A DNA stretch of 19,306 bases, taken from assembly GCA_003501565.1 (NCBI GenBank), contig DNPC01000884.1:1-19306 (forward strand), read 5' to 3'. Below the pieces are notes generated by a model that saw nothing but the letters and a program-made list of their open reading frames with translations, ran no database searches and was not told the DNA's origin. Positions 8,601-16,172 of this stretch are shown here, one piece after another. Position 1 is the stretch's first letter, and the number at the start of each line of letters is the position of its first letter. The position numbers were made by a program, and so were the translations under genes. The stretch is from Planctomycetaceae bacterium (GTDB taxonomy: Bacteria; Planctomycetota; Planctomycetia; Pirellulales; Pirellulaceae).

Positions 8601-11600
8601 ACTGTCCGGCTATTTCCAACGACCACTCACCGGTCGCGGTTCGTTCGACTGTAAAATTGCCGACTGCCAAATTGACTGCATTGGGAGAACTGGAGCTTGC
8701 ATCAATTGAACCGGCAACGAGATTTTCGGCCGTTCTCGGAACGAACACGAAGGAGAAACCGCCATCCTCCCCATCGCCAAAGTTCTGTGAGTTGTCGCGG
8801 ACGGCAATCAGATATCTGTTCGTCCCAGGGAGTGGTTGCACCGAAACCGTGTTGTCCGCATTTTCGTTTCCGATTGCAAGCAGGAAACCATCTTGGTCCG
8901 CGTTACTTATGCTAGGTATAGAGACTTCGTAACGGCCAACACCTGTCTTAACAACATCCCCTGCAGCTATGCCACTAGCTGCACCAAGAGTACCCGAAGC
9001 GTCTACGTGACCGCCAATCCAGTTATCGGCGAAGCGGAAATAGCTGACGGCAACTTGGCTATTGGCGGCGGCGTCGTTATCAAACTCTGAAATCGCAAGC
9101 GACGTCCCACCGCCATTGTCAAACGCTTGGACCAAGTTCGTGTCTGTAGCTGCTGCATTCTCGCGGATCGTCGCGATTACAACTCCGTCACTTGGCGCGA
9201 TGCCCGAGCCACCAGCGAGAAGCTCAACTTGCCCAGTCGCGGTCGCTCCGAGCGATATTTGGTTGGAAGCCGAACCAGACTGCGCGACAGACCAAACTCC
9301 ACTCGAATCGACAGCCAGATTTGCAGAGGCTATTCCTGTCGGGGTTCCGAAAATTGTCGAAAAATCGGGGTCGGTGTCGTTGCCCGTCAGAGTCAACGTC
9401 GCACCTTTGGCGGAATCTTCGTTGAGATTGATGATGTCGTCGTTTGCTGTCGGAGCCTGGTTTTCACCAGTAACCGTTATTGTAACAGTAGCCGTTGATG
9501 TTCCCGCCGGAGTCCGACCGTCAGAAATCGTGTAGGTAAACGTGTCTTCTACTTGCTCACCTACCCCCAGACCTGTGATCGCGGCGTCGCTTGAGGCGGC
9601 AGGGTTGTAGTTGATCGAGCCGTCCGCATTGAGCGAAACAGCAGCGCCCAAGGCACTTGTGGCATCTGTGCTTGTAACTGCAATTTCAAGTCCATCTTGA
9701 CGTTGTAGTGGTTGATCGAAAGGCAGGAACATGAAGTAGAAGTCTTCCGTTTCGGCCGCGTAAGTTTCCGAAGCAAATGCTTCAACGCGGAAGGCATTCC
9801 CATCAGGCGTGGCCATGACAGCTTTGGCGGCAGGTGGAGTGACGTTGCTGACCGGATCGATTCCCGCTTCGGCCCCGGCTGAAATAGCAATCAGTGCTCC
9901 CTGAGCTGGTGTGTAATTCGGAATCGTTAGCAAAATGGAAGCCTCGCTGCCAAAGCCGTCGACCGCTGCGGTGACACCGCCGTAATTCCTGCCAGCTACA
10001 AATGAGCCACCACCTTCTTCGTTGGTCGCATACTGACCTCCGATTAAGTTTGGTGTATTTCCAGGTACATAGACAAAACTCCAGGCATCATTCTCGCCAT
10101 TCCACTCGCCGCCAGAACCTACCGAAGAATCACTGTCTCGCAAGCCAACCAGCCAGCCGCCGCCAACTTGTGGGGTAACGGACATGATATTGTCATCATT
10201 ACTGTTGCCCATTGCGAACAACATTCCGTCATCAAAGAATGAATCGGTTACACCGGGAATGTTGACTTCCCACAGTCCATTTGCGAGCTGGGTGATGTCC
10301 GAATTGACTACACCGACACCGCTAATGAGTGTTCCGTCAGACGCAACCTGACCCCCGATCCAGCCTTCTTCGAATGGGAAGAATCCAGCTGACAGCGGAG
10401 AGTTGCGTTCGCCGCCACCAATTCCAGTATCCGTCGCGAATCCATAAGAACCAAATGCTCCGTAGGTGTTTACCGTTTGGTAAGGGCTGGTGTTATCTCG
10501 TACCGTACCGACAAGAACTCCATCGCTTGGGAATAGATCGAGGCCGTTCCGACCAATAGCCACGTCACCGCGGTTCTGTGGACTTTGAATCGTTAACTCA
10601 TTCGGTACCGAACTGGAAGCAACAATCGACCAGGCGGTATTTCCATTCCCCGTTGCATCAGTGTTGCCGAAGATCTCAGCAGCAGCTACCGCGAAGCCCT
10701 GGGTGTCTGGATGGAAGTCGTTGCCAATCGCTGCGATGTCGATGGCTGTCAATCTGTCGGTCTGCACGCTATCGTCGACCGCTTCCGGGGAATCATCGGT
10801 AGGCAGTACACCTACGGAAAACGTGAGCGATGCACTTGCACCGGCGGAATCCGTCGCTGAAACAGTAACGTAAGTTGAACCAAACTGGTTTTCGGCAGGG
10901 CCGATTGAGAGAACGCTACCGTTGAAAGTGCCCTCAACCAGCCCTCCGAATCCTGGATCAAAGTCGTAGGTCAAAGTATCGCCGGTATCGATATCGCTAA
11001 ATAGCGCTGAAAGATCGAAGTCACGAGCGGCTTCATCTTCATCGAACCGCTGGTCATCAATTGTGCCCGCGACCACTGGCGGATCGTTGACACCGCGCAG
11101 CTCGACGGTGACCGTGCCGGTAGCAGTGTCAGTTCCGTCGGTCGCGTCGTAGGTGAAGGTGTCCGTCGTGACTTGTCCGGCACCCAGGGCTGGTAACCCG
11201 CCTGGATTGTCGTAGGAGATGGTACCAGTGGCTGCATCGAAAGTGATCGCATTGCCGAGCGTGCTCGTGGCGTCGACGCGACTGACGCTTAGTCCATGGC
11301 CGGGATTAAGCAAGTTCTCAAACGGCACGAAGAAGAAAACAAAGTCGTCGTTCGACGGGTTGAGGGTGTTGCCTTCGAGTTGGCGGATCAGGAATTCATC
11401 GCCATCGGCTTCGTACGATAGATAAACGTTACCCGGATCGGTAAGGCTGGTATCGTTGGTTTCAAGAATTAGCATTCCCGAGCGAGGTGTTTGTCCTTCG
11501 ATTGCGACTCGCCAAAGACCGTCTTCTTCGCGTTGGATTGCAAACTCGCCAGCTCTGAACAAGTCATCGCCAGGTGTCGGGGGCTTTGCAGAGACCTCGC

Positions 11601-12546
11601 CGCCGATCAGTCCAACCGAGTTCTTTGGGATGTAAACGACACTAAAGTCACCGTTCTCGCCACCCGCGAAGGTAGCACTGTTGTCGCGGCGTGCGATCTT
11701 CCACTGATTGCCACCCATCGGGATTGCGTGCGTGTAGTTGTCACTGTTACCGCCAGCAATCGAGAACAACCAACCATCACTGTTCGAGTCAGTTACACCG
11801 TCGACGGTAACCGTGTAGCGTCCTGTTGAGTCTTGGACGGCAGTGATATTGCTGCCACCATCGTGGACTAGCATGCCGTCACCGTCAAAAATCGCAGCTC
11901 GCCAGCCAGCGGCGTAGCCGAAGTGGGCACCACCAAAATTGGCGACGCTTTCCCCATCGTTCGTTGGGGCAGCTACTGTGGAGATCCATGCATTGTTGGG
12001 ACCATTGGCTCCATTGCGCGCGTTGAAGTTCAGCAAGGACAGGTTGTTCGAACTAGCACCGGACTCGGGCACCGTGTTTTCGCGAAGACTAGCCAGAACC
12101 ACCCCAAATGTGTTGTTGAATTCAACGTCGTCGGTGTCAGCGATCGTTCCGTCAACATCAACCCACAGGTCGACATCACCAAAGTTTGCTTGGCCTGGTT
12201 CTTTAACAATCGCGCCGGGCAGGATCGACCTTTGCGGCGTCGTGCCATCATCGCGCAATGGATAGTCCCACTCTGCAACGTTTGACGGTTTGTTCAGCGA
12301 CGCTGGGTCGTAGTCGAGATTGAACGCTGGCACAGTTTGAACTTCGGTGCCATCGGTGTCGTTGGCGAGCACATGAATCTCAGCGTCAAAATCATCCGTC
12401 AGGATGATTGTGTCATTCATAACGTTGGCAGCCAACAAAACCCGCGGTGTCAAGCACTCCAGTTGCAGTTGCTTGCGTAGTACCTTGCGTTGCGTTTTTC
12501 TGTGATTCTTGCGGGATTTTGAGCCGTTTTTGGGGAGTCGTTTCAT
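5689..12546 (-). CDS. Giant LEPR-XLL, triplicated-module, DNRLRE and dockerin protein
   Basis: About 2285 residues from the ATG at 12546; a TTG at 12585 gives 13 more residues but is less likely. The N-terminus is very basic (residues 2-27), followed by LECLTPRVLLAAN (about 29-41), a LEPR-XLL-type motif of large planctomycete proteins. Then, approximately: module copies at 120-489, 662-1029 and 1103-1456, each ending in a VCBS/cadherin-like DTFTY-SDG strand; a cadherin-like stretch after copy 1 (NDPP start, 485-582); another beta-rich domain (1460-1610); two DNRLRE-type domains (1613-1814 and 1819-2016), seen as W-rich repeats ending RPRLEI/VDW/YY; an Ig-like Big_5 segment (IFVQFSEPV, 2023-2156); a dockerin with two calcium loops, GDGNRDGRVN and DWNADGRVNSAD (2159-2214); and a Gly/Ser/Trp-rich tail ending in DDDDDEGGLLAF. 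Probably exported and surface-bound or part of an extracellular matrix. No catalytic domain is visible. The dockerin could bind a cohesin partner. The function is not known. Confidence 0.88.
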   Translation of the reverse strand: MKRLPKNGSKSRKNHRKTQRKVLRKQLQLECLTPRVLLAANVMNDTIILTDDFDAEIHVLANDTDGTEVQTVPAFNLDYDPASLNKPSNVAEWDYPLRDDGTTPQRSILPGAIVKEPGQANFGDVDLWVDVDGTIADTDDVEFNNTFGVVLASLRENTVPESGASSNNLSLLNFNARNGANGPNNAWISTVAAPTNDGESVANFGGAHFGYAAGWRAAIFDGDGMLVHDGGSNITAVQDSTGRYTVTVDGVTDSNSDGWLFSIAGGNSDNYTHAIPMGGNQWKIARRDNSATFAGGENGDFSVVYIPKNSVGLIGGEVSAKPPTPGDDLFRAGEFAIQREEDGLWRVAIEGQTPRSGMLILETNDTSLTDPGNVYLSYEADGDEFLIRQLEGNTLNPSNDDFVFFFVPFENLLNPGHGLSVSRVDATSTLGNAITFDAATGTISYDNPGGLPALGAGQVTTDTFTYDATDGTDTATGTVTVELRGVNDPPVVAGTIDDQRFDEDEAARDFDLSALFSDIDTGDTLTYDFDPGFGGLVEGTFNGSVLSIGPAENQFGSTYVTVSATDSAGASASLTFSVGVLPTDDSPEAVDDSVQTDRLTAIDIAAIGNDFHPDTQGFAVAAAEIFGNTDATGNGNTAWSIVASSSVPNELTIQSPQNRGDVAIGRNGLDLFPSDGVLVGTVRDNTSPYQTVNTYGAFGSYGFATDTGIGGGERNSPLSAGFFPFEEGWIGGQVASDGTLISGVGVVNSDITQLANGLWEVNIPGVTDSFFDDGMLFAMGNSNDDNIMSVTPQVGGGWLVGLRDSDSSVGSGGEWNGENDAWSFVYVPGNTPNLIGGQYATNEEGGGSFVAGRNYGGVTAAVDGFGSEASILLTIPNYTPAQGALIAISAGAEAGIDPVSNVTPPAAKAVMATPDGNAFRVEAFASETYAAETEDFYFMFLPFDQPLQRQDGLEIAVTSTDATSALGAAVSLNADGSINYNPAASSDAAITGLGVGEQVEDTFTYTISDGRTPAGTSTATVTITVTGENQAPTANDDIINLNEDSAKGATLTLTGNDTDPDFSTIFGTPTGIASANLAVDSSGVWSVAQSGSASNQISLGATATGQVELLAGGSGIAPSDGVVIATIRENAAATDTNLVQAFDNGGGTSLAISEFDNDAAANSQVAVSYFRFADNWIGGHVDASGTLGAASGIAAGDVVKTGVGRYEVSIPSISNADQDGFLLAIGNENADNTVSVQPLPGTNRYLIAVRDNSQNFGDGEDGGFSFVFVPRTAENLVAGSIDASSSSPNAVNLAVGNFTVERTATGEWSLEIAGQSPSTGLLVLSNDNTGGIEDNFLTYEAGASNNFLIRSHDMPNLGTQNQPFSFVFVPFDAASQPVYRPVPSPLMVTSTGAATSTLGATLSINADGTVNYDPGTINDALYDGDTVVDTFTYTVSDGFGGTSSATATINIEGVGQAVAVVNSPGTTRYGIGDQGTGIDPFLSLTDSPTPFLDGAVVTISFASGGITSDQLSVRNEGTGAGQVGVSGSDVSFEGTVVATLSGGTDGTALVLTLNSAATLDTIEQVLQAVTYSNSGANTPAGSRTVEFGLVDENGRSSAASTKNLSVGLLRTYNLQQGVDYGFGEYTGTEDVNLRQNSPDGVAPETDHLIDYNDGGAEAQVLLKFGDIFGTNAGQIPTDAIITSANLILETNPNTSNAPGDGARFFRMLTDWDETATWNSLGLTTDAAASYDQWGIRTDGTQARSEFDSMIGTESGAGSTGTGVFSLSVLPDVRAWLSGETNFGWVFKGWEFRTDGWFFSSSEDETPIARPRLEIDWVPAGSVNAVSYQDGVDGYEGTVDTQVGPGGGADTDNSAAETLFVDYQTANDSGVQALIRFEDIIGSAAGQIPAGAQIVSARLTTSSITSNSQGDGGRFFPILRDWADTDTYNTLVDGIAADGVEALATFNTAAGSESRSPNVQGGRHTWDVTDDLQSWVNGDSDNKGWAISPWESGTDGWGFQSSETPELVDRPRLEVYYTESTDSIPPQAEAIMVGSSNWGAAFVDSVDGVGNNGNGYQIGAGSEPLPWNDVDRIFVQFSEPVSNVVDANFELRNSTGIIDATVSYDSESFLATITLSSPLAFGKYRLGVSDQITDIAGNPLDGDAEGNAGGILDLRFDVVPGDGNRDGRVNSLDLQAFSAAFLAQAGADDYNPFADWNADGRVNSADLAVFSENFLNNIGTLGDPGAAFSGGASSAPSGGSGSWGAAGSGGAWGGGDSGSRPSSDGADGFFSGLGDDDDDEGGLLAF
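8180..9240 (-). repeat. Module copy 3 in the giant protein
   Basis: Encodes APSDGVVIATIREN, WIGGHV, YEVSIPSISN, DGFLLAIGNENADN, AVRDN, FSFVFVP, LVAGSI, FSFVFVPFD, LGATLSINADGTVNYDP and DTFTYTVSDG. It is closer to copy 2 than to copy 1 by eye. Confidence 0.7.
9460..10562 (-). repeat. Module copy 2 in the giant protein
   Basis: Encodes FPSDGVLVGTVRDN, GWIGGQV, WEVNIPGVTD, DGMLFAMGNSNDDN, LRDSDS, WSFVYVP, LIGGQY, FYFMFLPFD, LGAAVSLNADGSINYNP and DTFTYTISDG. Same motif order as the other copies. Confidence 0.7.
11080..12190 (-). repeat. Module copy 1 in the giant protein
   Basis: Encodes ASLREN, then W-rich strands, a DGWLFSIAGGNSDN segment, IARRDN, FSVVYIP, LIGGEV, FFFVPFE, and ends in STLGNAITFD and DTFTYDATDG. 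The same motif order appears in two further copies. The boundaries are approximate. Confidence 0.7.
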
Positions 12547-13021
12547 CTCAGGAAGAACCTCAACGTTGGAACGATGGCGAATCAAGAATTCAAGTTAGTA
12601 ACGTCTCGAGGAGTTTAGCGATTGAAGCAAACACAGCAATGAAAAGAAGTGTTAAGAATTGTCGTTCCGCCGTTAGTTGGTATCAGCGCAATCAACATAT
12701 GTCTCTCGTAAATCGAGAAGCTCCAAGTACTTGAGACTGATCTCATCGCGATGCCGTCAGGTGCAACTTCACGGATTTCTCACCGTTCCTTAACGCTGGT
12801 GTTGACGATCTGTAAGGTGCACCGGAGCTTCATTGTTGCTTAATGTTAACTTCAAGAAAACCTAACGCCCTCGATGCTTGTCAGGGATCCAAGACCGGCA
12901 ATACTCGTTACAAACTTCCCTTGATCAAACTGCAGCTGCGTTTCGGGTGCATTCGTATGCTCTGACGCGGTGAGGTGGTTTGGCGTCGCAGTCGGTCCGC
13001 AAACTCAACGATGAGGCTGGT
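12547..13021. other. 475-base divergent intergenic region
   Basis: It separates the start of the giant gene (minus) from that of the first DUF1559 gene (plus), so it should contain promoters for both. No gene, convincing sigma-70 -35/-10 pair or strong hairpin was recognised. A stretch around 12770-12800 (CTCACCGTTCCTTAACG) resembles one at 16211-16230 (TTCACCGATTCTTTGCG), upstream of the PEP-CTERM gene; the likeness is weak. Confidence 0.45.
13013..13016 (+). promoter_or_regulatory. Ribosome binding site GAGG that decides the start at 13022
   Basis: GAGG lies five bases before the ATG at 13022. The frame runs further back to a TTG at 12980, but only the 13022 start puts the prepilin-type cleavage site at the usual distance from the N-terminus. 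Confidence 0.65.
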
Positions 13022-14116
13022 ATGTTTCTCCGCTGTCGGAGGCGAGTCGGTTTTACACTAGTGGAATTGCTGGTGGTGATTGCAATCATCGGCGTATTGG
13101 TTGGGCTGCTCTTGCCAGCGGTCCAGTCAGCTCGTGAGGCGGCCAGGAGGATGCAATGCTCAAACAATCTCAAGCAAATAGGTCTAGGGGTGTTGAACTT
13201 TGAGTCCGCCTACCAGCTGATACCGCCTGGCCCATACGACGGTGATCCGTCTCTGCCGGGGATGAATTATCGCGACCCTCCGGGGACCTACGGCAGCACT
13301 ACTTGCTGTCGTGCCGCCCATCCGAATGGCTGGAGCCAGTTCTTTAAGATTCTGCCTTTCATCGAGCAAACGAACGTATACAACCTGGCCGATTTTCGAG
13401 TGCCGCCGATCCATGCTGGACGGCCTGCTGATTATGACGGCGAAAATTCGGTCGCACGCGCGCTGATCGGCATCTATTACTGTCCGTCGCGTCGGAGGGT
13501 TCAGGGGTATGGGACTGCCAAGTTCGGGCGATGCGACTACGCTGGCTGTGGCGGCTTCTTCCAAGGTGAGATCATGGAGCACGGTTCGCTAAGTGGATGG
13601 ACTCCAGCGCTTCCAGATCCTCAGATTCCAGCAGCACCACTTGGTATGTCGCCACGGCGAGATGAACGAGCCCAGGAAAACCGGGGGTCTACTAGCGGCC
13701 GACGAGGCTATTTCGCCTGGGGTGGCGACAGCAGCGGGAAACGCAGGCTCGCCGATGTGACGGATGGTACGTCCAACTCAATCATGGTTTCCGAGAAGGG
13801 ACTGCCCTACAAGGCACAGGGGCGAGACGGTGGCGATAACGAACGTTGGAACAACGCGGGTTGGGATGAAGATGTAATTCGCTGGCATTTTCCGCCCCTG
13901 TCAGATGAAGACGAAGTCAGAAGTCGCCCGTTTCGAAACATGGATACCGAATCTGGCACCGTTTGGAGGCGCTATTTCGGTTCAAGCCATCCGGGCGGAC
14001 TCAACTCAGTTCACGGAGATGGCTCGGTTCGCTTCACGAGTTTCAACGTCGATTCGCTCGTCTGGATGCATATGTGCGTTATCGATGACGGTGAAGTTTT
14101 TGAGATTCCCGAATAG
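13022..14116 (+). CDS. DUF1559 (SBP_bac_10-like) pseudopilin with H-X9-DG C-terminus, copy 1
   Basis: A 364-residue protein starting at the ATG at 13022. It has a short basic leader RCRRRVG, a prepilin-type cleavage point between Gly10 and Phe11 (FTLVELL; the key Glu is residue 15), and then one hydrophobic helix of about 20 residues. The N-terminus is followed by AREAARRMQCSNNLKQIGL, typical of the DUF1559 family. The C-terminus carries HPGGLNSVHGDG, the H-X9-DG signature (His323). A CC pair (95-96), the CPSRR block and DYAGCGGFFQG are shared with the paralogue at 15042. Such proteins are highly expanded in Planctomycetes; processing by a prepilin peptidase and export into a type II secretion or pilus-like system is expected from the N-terminus. 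It is the first gene of a plausible operon with two lipoproteins and a second DUF1559 gene. The biological role is not known. Confidence 0.88.
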   Translation: MFLRCRRRVGFTLVELLVVIAIIGVLVGLLLPAVQSAREAARRMQCSNNLKQIGLGVLNFESAYQLIPPGPYDGDPSLPGMNYRDPPGTYGSTTCCRAAHPNGWSQFFKILPFIEQTNVYNLADFRVPPIHAGRPADYDGENSVARALIGIYYCPSRRRVQGYGTAKFGRCDYAGCGGFFQGEIMEHGSLSGWTPALPDPQIPAAPLGMSPRRDERAQENRGSTSGRRGYFAWGGDSSGKRRLADVTDGTSNSIMVSEKGLPYKAQGRDGGDNERWNNAGWDEDVIRWHFPPLSDEDEVRSRPFRNMDTESGTVWRRYFGSSHPGGLNSVHGDGSVRFTSFNVDSLVWMHMCVIDDGEVFEIPE

Positions 14117-14171
14117 TGAAACTCGATACCGTCCTCACAGTTCAAGTCACTCAAAACAGGGATGAACAAAC

Positions 14172-14348
14172 ATGACCCTAAGACACGCTTTTGGCCTATT
14201 GCCGCTCACGATCGTCTTGGCTTGCTCGCTGGTTGGCTGCGGAGGCACTGCCGAAACCGTTATCCAAAGCGAAGAACTTACCGAGGAGCAGCAAGCTCAA
14301 GTGCAAGCCGAAGATGATTTGGTCCAAGACGAAGAAAGTGGCGAGTAG
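14172..14348 (+). CDS. Small lipoprotein (58 residues)
   Basis: A short frame with ATG at 14172 and TAG at 14346-14348. The sequence has a signal with a lipobox LVGC (Cys23) followed by GGT, so the mature part is about 36 residues, rich in Glu, Gln and Asp (SEELTEEQQAQVQAEDD). It lies 55 bases after the first DUF1559 gene, and its stop overlaps the next start by one base (TAGTG), pointing to co-transcription and probable translational coupling. Small Glu/Gln-rich lipoproteins next to DUF1559 genes are familiar in Planctomycetes, but their function is unknown. The frame is too short for many gene finders, so it could be missed. An AGGGA lies 11 bases before the ATG. The lipobox and tight context argue that it is real. 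Confidence 0.75.
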   Translation: MTLRHAFGLLPLTIVLACSLVGCGGTAETVIQSEELTEEQQAQVQAEDDLVQDEESGE

Positions 14349-14974
14349 TGGCGGTCAATTCGTGCGGAATCCGGACCGCTCTGGGGTCAGCTGTACTTGG
14401 CGGCCTTCTTGTCGCTTGCAGCTCTTGTGGGCCTCGCGAGAACGTCTTTCTCGATGCCGAAGCGAATCCTGACCGAGATCTGCCACTAGTCACACATCCT
14501 GTATTTGAGCATTGGAACAGATTTCCAAAAGGAAGTTTATCCCGAAGCGTCCGTTCGAGTACTGCCGCGTCCGAGCAAGTCACAACCGTTCGCCGTCTTA
14601 TTGCGAAGCAGCCCGGCGGCGTAGTCATCGAGCACGTAGTGACATCCAGTGGTGCTGACAAGCCGACAAGCGAGACTTCGCAAACCTTCGACATTCCGTC
14701 CACATTTCCACTTCCGGATGGAATGAAGCTCTCTCAGTTCGAATTGCCTGCCCTTACCGCAGAAGAAGTTGGGACGGAAACACTAACAATCGCGGGCATC
14801 GACTTTGCGACGACTATCTACCGCTGGGAAGAGTCAACAGAAGCTGGCCAGATGGAAATCCGTTACTGGAAGAGTGTTGATGTTCCAGGGCAAATGGTAA
14901 AGCAAGTTTCGAAATCGCCCGCTGGCTATGAGATGACAGAAGTAGTCACTGAGGTCGTCGTACCAGCAGACTAG
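14348..14974 (+). CDS. Lipoprotein of unknown function (208 residues)
   Basis: Starts at a GTG whose G is the last base of the previous stop (TAGTG). The N-terminus is a lipoprotein signal, with a hydrophobic stretch (11-23) and a lipobox LVAC (Cys24) followed by SSC. The rest has no transmembrane segment. It contains VIEHVVTSSGA (93-103), the Pro-rich FPLPDGMKL (110-118) and a C-terminal half with EEVGTETLTIAGIDFATT and IRYWKSVDVPGQMVKQVSK (161-180), a beta-rich pattern resembling other planctomycete lipoproteins that end in a W-x-S-x-x-V-P-G strand. I do not recognise the family. Its position between two DUF1559 genes suggests a partner of these pseudopilins, perhaps an envelope component, but this is inferred only from context. 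Confidence 0.78.
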   Translation: MAVNSCGIRTALGSAVLGGLLVACSSCGPRENVFLDAEANPDRDLPLVTHPVFEHWNRFPKGSLSRSVRSSTAASEQVTTVRRLIAKQPGGVVIEHVVTSSGADKPTSETSQTFDIPSTFPLPDGMKLSQFELPALTAEEVGTETLTIAGIDFATTIYRWEESTEAGQMEIRYWKSVDVPGQMVKQVSKSPAGYEMTEVVTEVVVPAD

Positions 14975-15033
14975 GAGTTGCTCCTGCACGAGTAGGCGCA
15001 TTCACGTATTCAATTCTCCCTACGCCGAGTACA

Positions 15034-15041
15034 GGTTAACC
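15034..15041 (+). promoter_or_regulatory. Palindrome GGTTAACC immediately before the ATG of DUF1559 copy 2
   Basis: A perfect 8-bp palindrome that abuts the start codon at 15042. It contains the only Shine-Dalgarno-like bases (AGG at 15033-15035), so it may affect initiation; this may also be chance. Confidence 0.3.
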
Positions 15042-16088
15042 ATGACAACCCATCTGCGACGGACAGCATTCACCTTGGTCGAACTCTTGGTGGTAATAGC
15101 CATTATTGGTGTGCTGGTCGGTCTTCTTCTGCCCGCCGTTCAAATGGCTCGTGCGGCCGCGCGTCGCACGCAGTGTATGAATAATTTGAAGCAAATTGGA
15201 CTGGCTGCCATGAACTTCGAAAGCGCCAACCAGACATATCCTTCTGGTCCGATGGACGGTGACCCGGAGGCGATCAACACGGGTGGGACGCGCAACCCGT
15301 CTGGCTCACGCTACAGTCCCGGCGGTACCTGCTGCCGTGCCGCGACGCGCCGCGGTTGGGGGCATTTCTACCACATACTGCCGTTCATGGAGCAATCCAA
15401 TGTCTACAACATGGGAGAGGATGCCCCACCATACTGGCCGTATGTCCCCAACAATGCAGGTGAAGACGACGTAGCCCGCGTCGCGGTGGGCACTTATTTC
15501 TGCCCCTCACGTCGCTCCCCTGAGTTCTATGGTTCAGGAAGATTTTCTCGGAATGACTATGCGGGTTGCGCCGGTTTCTTCCAGGGGGCGCTCTACGCAC
15601 GAACTGACATGATTCCACCAGCCCCGCTAGGTAAGGGCCCCGAGGTAAGCATTCGCTCGGTAACTAACGGCGGAAATGTGCTTGGACGTCGAGGCGCGAT
15701 CGTTTGGCCTGCTCGTGGTGATAAACGTATTCTCGCCGATTTCAAAGACGGACTGTCTAACTCGATCGCTTTTTCTGAGAAGAGTTTACCGGCCTCGCGA
15801 CACGGTAGCGACGGTGGAGACAACGAGCGTTGGAACAATGCCGGCTGGGATGTAGACATCACCAGGTTTCATTTTCCTCCGATCCCCGACAGTGAAGCCC
15901 CGCCGTTTCGTCCGGGCACAGCCTCGGCAACTACTTGGCGGCGCATGTTCGGAAGCTCACATGCTTCTGGTCTGAACGCGGCACGCGGCGACGGTTCAGT
16001 TTCGTTCTACTCCTACAACATTGATGCCGAGGTTTGGATGTACCTGTGCATCATCGACGACGGCGAAACAGTGGATTCGGTTGAGTAA
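15042..16088 (+). CDS. DUF1559 (SBP_bac_10-like) pseudopilin with H-X9-DG C-terminus, copy 2
   Basis: A 348-residue paralogue of the protein at 13022. The leader MTTHLRRTA is followed by FTLVELL (10-16), with Ala9, not the usual Gly, before the expected cleavage point. The helix, the ARAAARRTQCMNNLKQIGL block, CC (97-98), FCPSRR, DYAGCAGFFQG and the C-terminal HASGLNAARGDG (His307) match copy 1 in order. The segments DGGDNERWNNAGWD and WRRMFGSSH are also nearly identical. The two therefore come from one duplication, or were inherited as a pair. Copy 2 lies 67 bases after the lipoprotein at 14348, with a weak ribosome site. It is probably exported by a pseudopilin/type II-like system. Role unknown. 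Confidence 0.87.
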   Translation: MTTHLRRTAFTLVELLVVIAIIGVLVGLLLPAVQMARAAARRTQCMNNLKQIGLAAMNFESANQTYPSGPMDGDPEAINTGGTRNPSGSRYSPGGTCCRAATRRGWGHFYHILPFMEQSNVYNMGEDAPPYWPYVPNNAGEDDVARVAVGTYFCPSRRSPEFYGSGRFSRNDYAGCAGFFQGALYARTDMIPPAPLGKGPEVSIRSVTNGGNVLGRRGAIVWPARGDKRILADFKDGLSNSIAFSEKSLPASRHGSDGGDNERWNNAGWDVDITRFHFPPIPDSEAPPFRPGTASATTWRRMFGSSHASGLNAARGDGSVSFYSYNIDAEVWMYLCIIDDGETVDSVE

Positions 16089-16172
16089 ATGGAAGTGAAG
16101 TCGGTAGGCCAACACCGAACACCTCGATCAACGTCAAGATTGTGTTATCGAAACATGAAGAACATGCTCGCA

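Noticed and set aside
6249..12285. Many plus-strand frames opposite the 2285-residue gene
   Set aside because: No domain pattern, no ribosome sites that stand out, and complete overlap with a well-supported long gene.
12547..12585. TTG start for the giant protein, 13 codons upstream
   Set aside because: The ATG at 12546 places the basic stretch and LEPR-XLL motif at the normal distance, and a GAGG precedes it.
12980..13021. TTG start for DUF1559 copy 1, 14 codons upstream
   Set aside because: The ATG at 13022 has a GAGG site and gives a normal short prepilin leader.
14278..14703. Minus-strand frame across the two lipoproteins
   Set aside because: It overlaps two consistent plus genes with lipoboxes and shows no recognisable pattern.
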